Source of the DNA: Microbacterium sp. W4I20 | Lineage (GTDB): Bacteria; Actinomycetota; Actinomycetes; Actinomycetales; Microbacteriaceae | Direction: 5' to 3' | Assembly (NCBI RefSeq): GCF_030816505.1 | Contig: NZ_JAUSYB010000001.1 | Coordinates: 4,030,001-4,094,000, forward strand | DNA: 64,000 nt | Part shown: in pieces, positions 60,838-64,000 of the stretch | Layout: the number at the start of each line of letters is the position of its first letter | Position numbering within the stretch: position 1 is the first letter of the stretch | Program-made: the position numbers and the translations under genes | The notes under the pieces: generated by a model | The model's database searches: none | What the model was told of the DNA's origin: nothing | Seen by the model: only the letters and a program-made list of their open reading frames with translations

Positions 60838-62760
60838 ATGTCGCGCCAGCGTCAGGACCAGCTCCTCTCCGTCCTGCTGCGTCAAGAGGGCTGGGCCACG
60901 GCCGGCAGCCTGGCCGACCTGCTCGGCGTCACGCCGCGCAGCATCCGCTCGTATGTCGCCGCGCTGAACGCCCGCACGGCGGGGGCCGGCGTCGTCGAAT
61001 CGGGACCGGCCGGATATCGCGCAGGTCCCGGCGCTCGCGGTGCGAAGCGACTCCGGCAGACCGGCGAGTCCGCACCGCGGGATCGGCTGCACGGCCTCGT
61101 GCGCACCCTGCTCGACGTGCCGGCCGGGATCGACGTCTACGACACCGCCGACGAGCTGCACGTCAGCGAGGCGACGCTCGAAGCGGATCTCGTCCGAGTG
61201 CGCGGACTGCTCGACGGCACCGACCTCACCCTGGAGCGGGACCGCGAGACCGTGCGGCTGCGCGGGAACGAGGCTGCGCAGCGGCGTCTCCTCTCGCGGC
61301 TCGCGCACGACGAGATGGACGATGCCTCGTTCCACCCCGAGACGTTCCGCCGTGCCCTCTCCGGCAGCGCCGTCGCCTCGCATGCGGTCGGACCATTCAA
61401 GACCGCTCTCGTGCGTGAGCTGGGCGAGCTCGGCTACTACGTGAACGAACTGGCGATCGCCGACGTGCTGCTGCACATCGCCATCGCGGCAGAGCGGGTC
61501 GCCGCCGGTCATGCGCTCGAGTCCCCGGCATCCGGAGCCCGCGAGGAGATCCCCCGGGTGGGCGCGGTCATCGCGCGCCTGGCGTCCGAGCACTTCGCCG
61601 TGGTGCTGGGGGAGGGCGACAGCGGACACCTGGCCTCGCTGGTGCTCACGCGCATCGTCGCCCCCGGCGAAGACGCCACGCGCGAGGTCGCGCGCAGCGG
61701 TGTCGACCCTCTGGTGGAGGCGGCCGTGCGCGCGGAGATCGCCCGAGCGGCCGAGGACTACCAGGTCGACCTCGTCGACGAGACGTTCGTGCTCCGTCTG
61801 GCGCTGCACGTGCAGAACCTGCTGCGGCGAGCCGAGGAGAGCGCGCTCACCCGGAACCCGCTCACCCGATCCCTCAAGACGACGTATCCGATGATCTTCG
61901 AGGTCGCGGTGTCCATCGCGAGCGGATTGCACGATCGCGTGGGCACGCCGATCCACGACGACGAGATCGCCTACATCGCCATGCACGTCGGCGGTCGCCT
62001 CGAACGCAGCAGGAAGGCGGAGTCGATCCTGACGGCGACGATCGTCTGCCCCGGGTACTACGAGCTGCACGAACTCCTGCGCTCCAGCGTCGACCGATCG
62101 CTCGGATCGGCGATCGAGGTCACGAGCGTGATCACGAACGTCGACCCGGACTGGGCGTCGTTCGACACCGACCTCGTGCTCAGCACCATCGAACCGGGTG
62201 CCGCGGGGGACCGCTTCGTGCGCATCCAGCCCTTCCTGACCGATGCCGATGTCGACCGCATCCAGCAGGCGGCTGCCCGTCTGCGCCGCGGACGTCGGCT
62301 GACCAGGCTCCGCGGCGAACTCGCGCGGTACTTCCACGCCGACGCCTACGTGTACCCGCTTCCCGACGAAGGGGAGGAGGCGATCATCCGGCGTCTCGGC
62401 GGCCTCCTCGTCGAAGTCGGACTGATCGGCGAGGACTACATCGAGAACACCATCGTGCGCGAGCGGATGTCCTCCACCGCCTTCACCGACGCGCTCGCCG
62501 TCCCGCACGCCCTGCAGATGACCGCGACCCGCACGGCCATCGCGATCGGAGTCGCCGAGGGGTCGGCCGCATGGGGCGACGGACGCGTACAGGTGGTTGC
62601 GCTCGCCGCGTTCAGCGAGAGCGACCGCGCGGCGTTCCAGACCGTGTTCGAACAGCTCGTCGAGGTGTTCAGCGAACGGGAGAGCGTGCAGCGGATCGTC
62701 CGCCGCGGCACCACGTTCGAGGCATTCCTCGATGAGCTCGTCGCCGTGATCGACGGCTGA
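60838..62760 (+). CDS. mtlR: PTS-regulated BglG/MtlR-type transcription activator
   Basis: ATG 60838, after GGAGGGATC, gives 640 residues; the in-frame ATG 60787 is a weaker alternative. Domains in order: an N-terminal helix-turn-helix (AGSLADLLGVTPRSIRSYVAAL), a second HTH (DTADELHVSEATLEADLVRVRGL), two PRD domains with paired His (about 180-410, including FALRLALHVQNLL and DDEIAYIAMHVGG), a IIB-like segment and a C-terminal EIIA type 2 domain with the phosphoacceptor His in DALAVPHAL. Phosphorylation by PTS proteins would tune its activity. It is divergent from the operon it probably activates. Confidence 0.88.
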   Translation: MSRQRQDQLLSVLLRQEGWATAGSLADLLGVTPRSIRSYVAALNARTAGAGVVESGPAGYRAGPGARGAKRLRQTGESAPRDRLHGLVRTLLDVPAGIDVYDTADELHVSEATLEADLVRVRGLLDGTDLTLERDRETVRLRGNEAAQRRLLSRLAHDEMDDASFHPETFRRALSGSAVASHAVGPFKTALVRELGELGYYVNELAIADVLLHIAIAAERVAAGHALESPASGAREEIPRVGAVIARLASEHFAVVLGEGDSGHLASLVLTRIVAPGEDATREVARSGVDPLVEAAVRAEIARAAEDYQVDLVDETFVLRLALHVQNLLRRAEESALTRNPLTRSLKTTYPMIFEVAVSIASGLHDRVGTPIHDDEIAYIAMHVGGRLERSRKAESILTATIVCPGYYELHELLRSSVDRSLGSAIEVTSVITNVDPDWASFDTDLVLSTIEPGAAGDRFVRIQPFLTDADVDRIQQAAARLRRGRRLTRLRGELARYFHADAYVYPLPDEGEEAIIRRLGGLLVEVGLIGEDYIENTIVRERMSSTAFTDALAVPHALQMTATRTAIAIGVAEGSAAWGDGRVQVVALAAFSESDRAAFQTVFEQLVEVFSERESVQRIVRRGTTFEAFLDELVAVIDG

Positions 62761-62769
62761 GCTCGGGCG

Positions 62770-63033
62770 TCAGCGGCGCGGGTCGAGCACCTCGGCGAGC
62801 TGATCGAGCACCCGGTCCGCGGTGTCCGACTGACTCGTCTCGATCACGACGGCGTCGCCCGACGCGATCCCGAGATCCATCACGGCGAGGACGCTGCTCA
62901 GATCGACGGCGGTGCCGTCGGCGGTGCGCAGCGTGATGGGCGCCCCGTGCGACTGCGCGAGGCGCACCAGCTCGGCCACAGGACGGGCGTGCACGCCGTT
63001 GTGCGCGCTGACGACCACTCTTCTGCTCGGCAC
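62770..63033 (-). CDS. HPr-like phosphocarrier paralog
   Basis: GTG 63033 gives 87 residues. It keeps the HPr active site SAHNGVHARPVAELVRLAQ (His15) and a Ser in DLSSVLAVMDLGI near position 46-47. It is divergent in sequence from the HPr at 60076-60357. The start codon is 2 nt after the stop of the phosphosugar mutase gene, so the two are cotranscribed. Partner EI or EII is not known; a dihydroxyacetone or fructose-type HPr is possible. Confidence 0.85.
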   Translation of the reverse strand: MPSRRVVVSAHNGVHARPVAELVRLAQSHGAPITLRTADGTAVDLSSVLAVMDLGIASGDAVVIETSQSDTADRVLDQLAEVLDPRR

Positions 63034-63035
63034 GA

Positions 63036-64000
63036 TCAGGAGCGCTCGTCCAGCAGCATCCGGACACCGGCTTCGAGCTCGGCGACGGCCGTTCGCGCGC
63101 CCTCGGCGGACTCCGCTCGGGCGTCGATGTAGACCTTGAGCTTCGGTTCGGTGCCGCTCGGCCGCACGATCACGCGGGAGCCGTCGGCGAGGCGGTAGCG
63201 CAGCACGTCGCCGGAGGGTTGTCCTTCCTGCGCGCGCAGCAGATCCTCGGCGGAGGCGATCGCGCGTCCGCCGATCTGCGTCGGCGGCAGTGTGCGCAGG
63301 GCGAGCATGACGTTGCCGATGACCGCCAGATCGTCGACGCGCACCGAGACCTGTCCGCTGGCGAAGTAGCCGTAGGTGTCGCCGAGCTCGGCCAGCAGGT
63401 CGGCGAGCGTGGCACCACGGGCATGCGCCTCGGCAGCGAGGCCGAGGATGGCGATCGCCGCGGAGATGCCGTCCTTGTCCCGGACGGTCTCGGGGTTCAC
63501 CAGGTAGCCGAGGGCCTCCTCGAAGCCGAACACCATGCCGGGGGCGCGCGAGATCCACTTGAAGCCCGTCAGGGTCTCGTGGAAGTCCAGACCATGGTGG
63601 GCCGCGACGGCGCCGAGTCCGGGCGACGACACCAGGGAGCAGGCGAGGGATGCTCCGGGAGTTCCTGCCGCCGCGCGCGCTGCCCTGGCGCCGAGCAGGA
63701 GCCCGACCTCGTTGCCGGTCAGACGGCGCCAGCCGCCCTCGGCGGACTCGTCTGGGATCGCGAGGGCGAGGCGGTCGGCATCCGGGTCGTTGGCGAGGAT
63801 GAAGTCGGCCTTCGCGCGGCGCGCCGTGGCGAAGGAGAGATCCATCGCCCCCGGCTCCTCGGGGTTCGGGAACGAGACGGTGCGGAACGTGGCGTCGGGC
63901 TTCAGCTGCTCATCGACGACGGAGGGCTGCGGATAGCCGGCAGCAGTCAGGATGCGCGAGAGCGTCTCCCAGCCGACCCCGTGCATCGCCGTGTAGACCC
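63036..64000 (-). CDS. Phosphoglucomutase/phosphomannomutase family protein, 3' part
   Basis: The frame is open to the right edge of the window, so the true start lies outside; about 321 C-terminal residues are visible. The mutase core is recognisable: VYTAMHGVGWETL, the Mg2+ site NDPDADRLALAIPDE, GFKWISR (sugar-binding), GFEEALGYL with the catalytic residues and RPSGTEPKLKVYIDA (phosphate loop). It interconverts hexose-1- and 6-phosphates, probably glucose or mannose. It is followed 2 nt later by the HPr-like gene. Confidence 0.9.
   Translation of the reverse strand, partial: VYTAMHGVGWETLSRILTAAGYPQPSVVDEQLKPDATFRTVSFPNPEEPGAMDLSFATARRAKADFILANDPDADRLALAIPDESAEGGWRRLTGNEVGLLLGARAARAAAGTPGASLACSLVSSPGLGAVAAHHGLDFHETLTGFKWISRAPGMVFGFEEALGYLVNPETVRDKDGISAAIAILGLAAEAHARGATLADLLAELGDTYGYFASGQVSVRVDDLAVIGNVMLALRTLPPTQIGGRAIASAEDLLRAQEGQPSGDVLRYRLADGSRVIVRPSGTEPKLKVYIDARAESAEGARTAVAELEAGVRMLLDERS

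Noticed and set aside
60076..62508. Minus-strand frame running from HPr upstream through mtlR
   Set aside because: Only its 3' end (ptsH) is real; the remainder is antisense to mtlR, which has a start and domains.
1..64000. CRISPR arrays, prophage, insertion sequences, rRNA operons
   Set aside because: No regularly spaced repeats, integrase, transposase, phage structural gene or rRNA was seen.

Overview
The window is 64 kb of a high-GC actinobacterial chromosome. The gene repertoire (DUF222-HNH protein, ABC-F, MetQ-MetN-MetI, SdhCDAB, GlmU-Prs, RplY-Pth, mannitol PTS with HPr and EI) and frequent GTG starts with ATGA/GTGA overlaps fit Microbacteriaceae, most likely Microbacterium. That assignment is inference from gene content; no rRNA is present. 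The region is ordinary chromosome with dense coding and gaps under 230 bp. I saw no prophage, transposase, integron or CRISPR array.

Layout. 1-2040: end of a multiple-monosaccharide ABC transporter (permease, ChvE-type lipoprotein, strong terminator). 2167-9200: a secreted esterase with an Ig-like domain and a possible sortase signal, a frameshifted DUF222-HNH gene, a spermidine-synthase-like protein, an ABC-F ATPase and a membrane EEP protein. 9316-13884: a CPA1 antiporter and the methionine importer MetQNI. 13898-18515: RluA-type synthase, MarR, GNAT, tRNA-Gln fused end-to-start to glmU, and prs. 18608-21576: a three-gene flavin electron-transfer module (FMN-binding lipoprotein, ApbE, and an NqrB/RnfD-like membrane domain fused to a flavin/NAD reductase). 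21601-27851: two-component system, AXE1-type esterase, Gnd, hydroxyacid dehydrogenase and a 41-residue membrane protein. 28075-35476: rplY, pth, trpS, an SRPBCC/DUF4166 cluster, xthA and yihY. 35553-39049: sdhCDAB. 39200-41662: a secreted CAP-domain/FG-GAP protein and a mannose-1-phosphate guanylyltransferase. 41810-49981: BMP-type nucleoside ABC transporter followed by cdd, deoA and add, an uptake-to-salvage block. 49985-55075: NodB-like membrane protein, alpha/beta hydrolase, and an SDR/BASS transporter/FMO operon. 55176-60671: mannitol PTS operon (orphan IIB, HPr, EI, EIICB, EIIA, MtlD) with a divergent MtlR-type activator. 62770-64000: a second HPr-like protein and a phosphosugar mutase cut by the window edge.

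The clearest recurrent pattern is a -10 hexamer of the form TANNNT placed 6-7 nt before an ATG or GTG, seen at eleven genes and suggesting extensive leaderless transcription. The best candidate for a less-described system is the compact Nqr/Rnf-like flavin module at 18608-21576. Secondary candidates are the DUF4166 cluster at 31163-33438 and the FMO/BASS/SDR operon at 51871-55075. A 20-bp dispersed repeat caps the 3' ends of three genes. All functional calls come from reading motifs; no database search was run.
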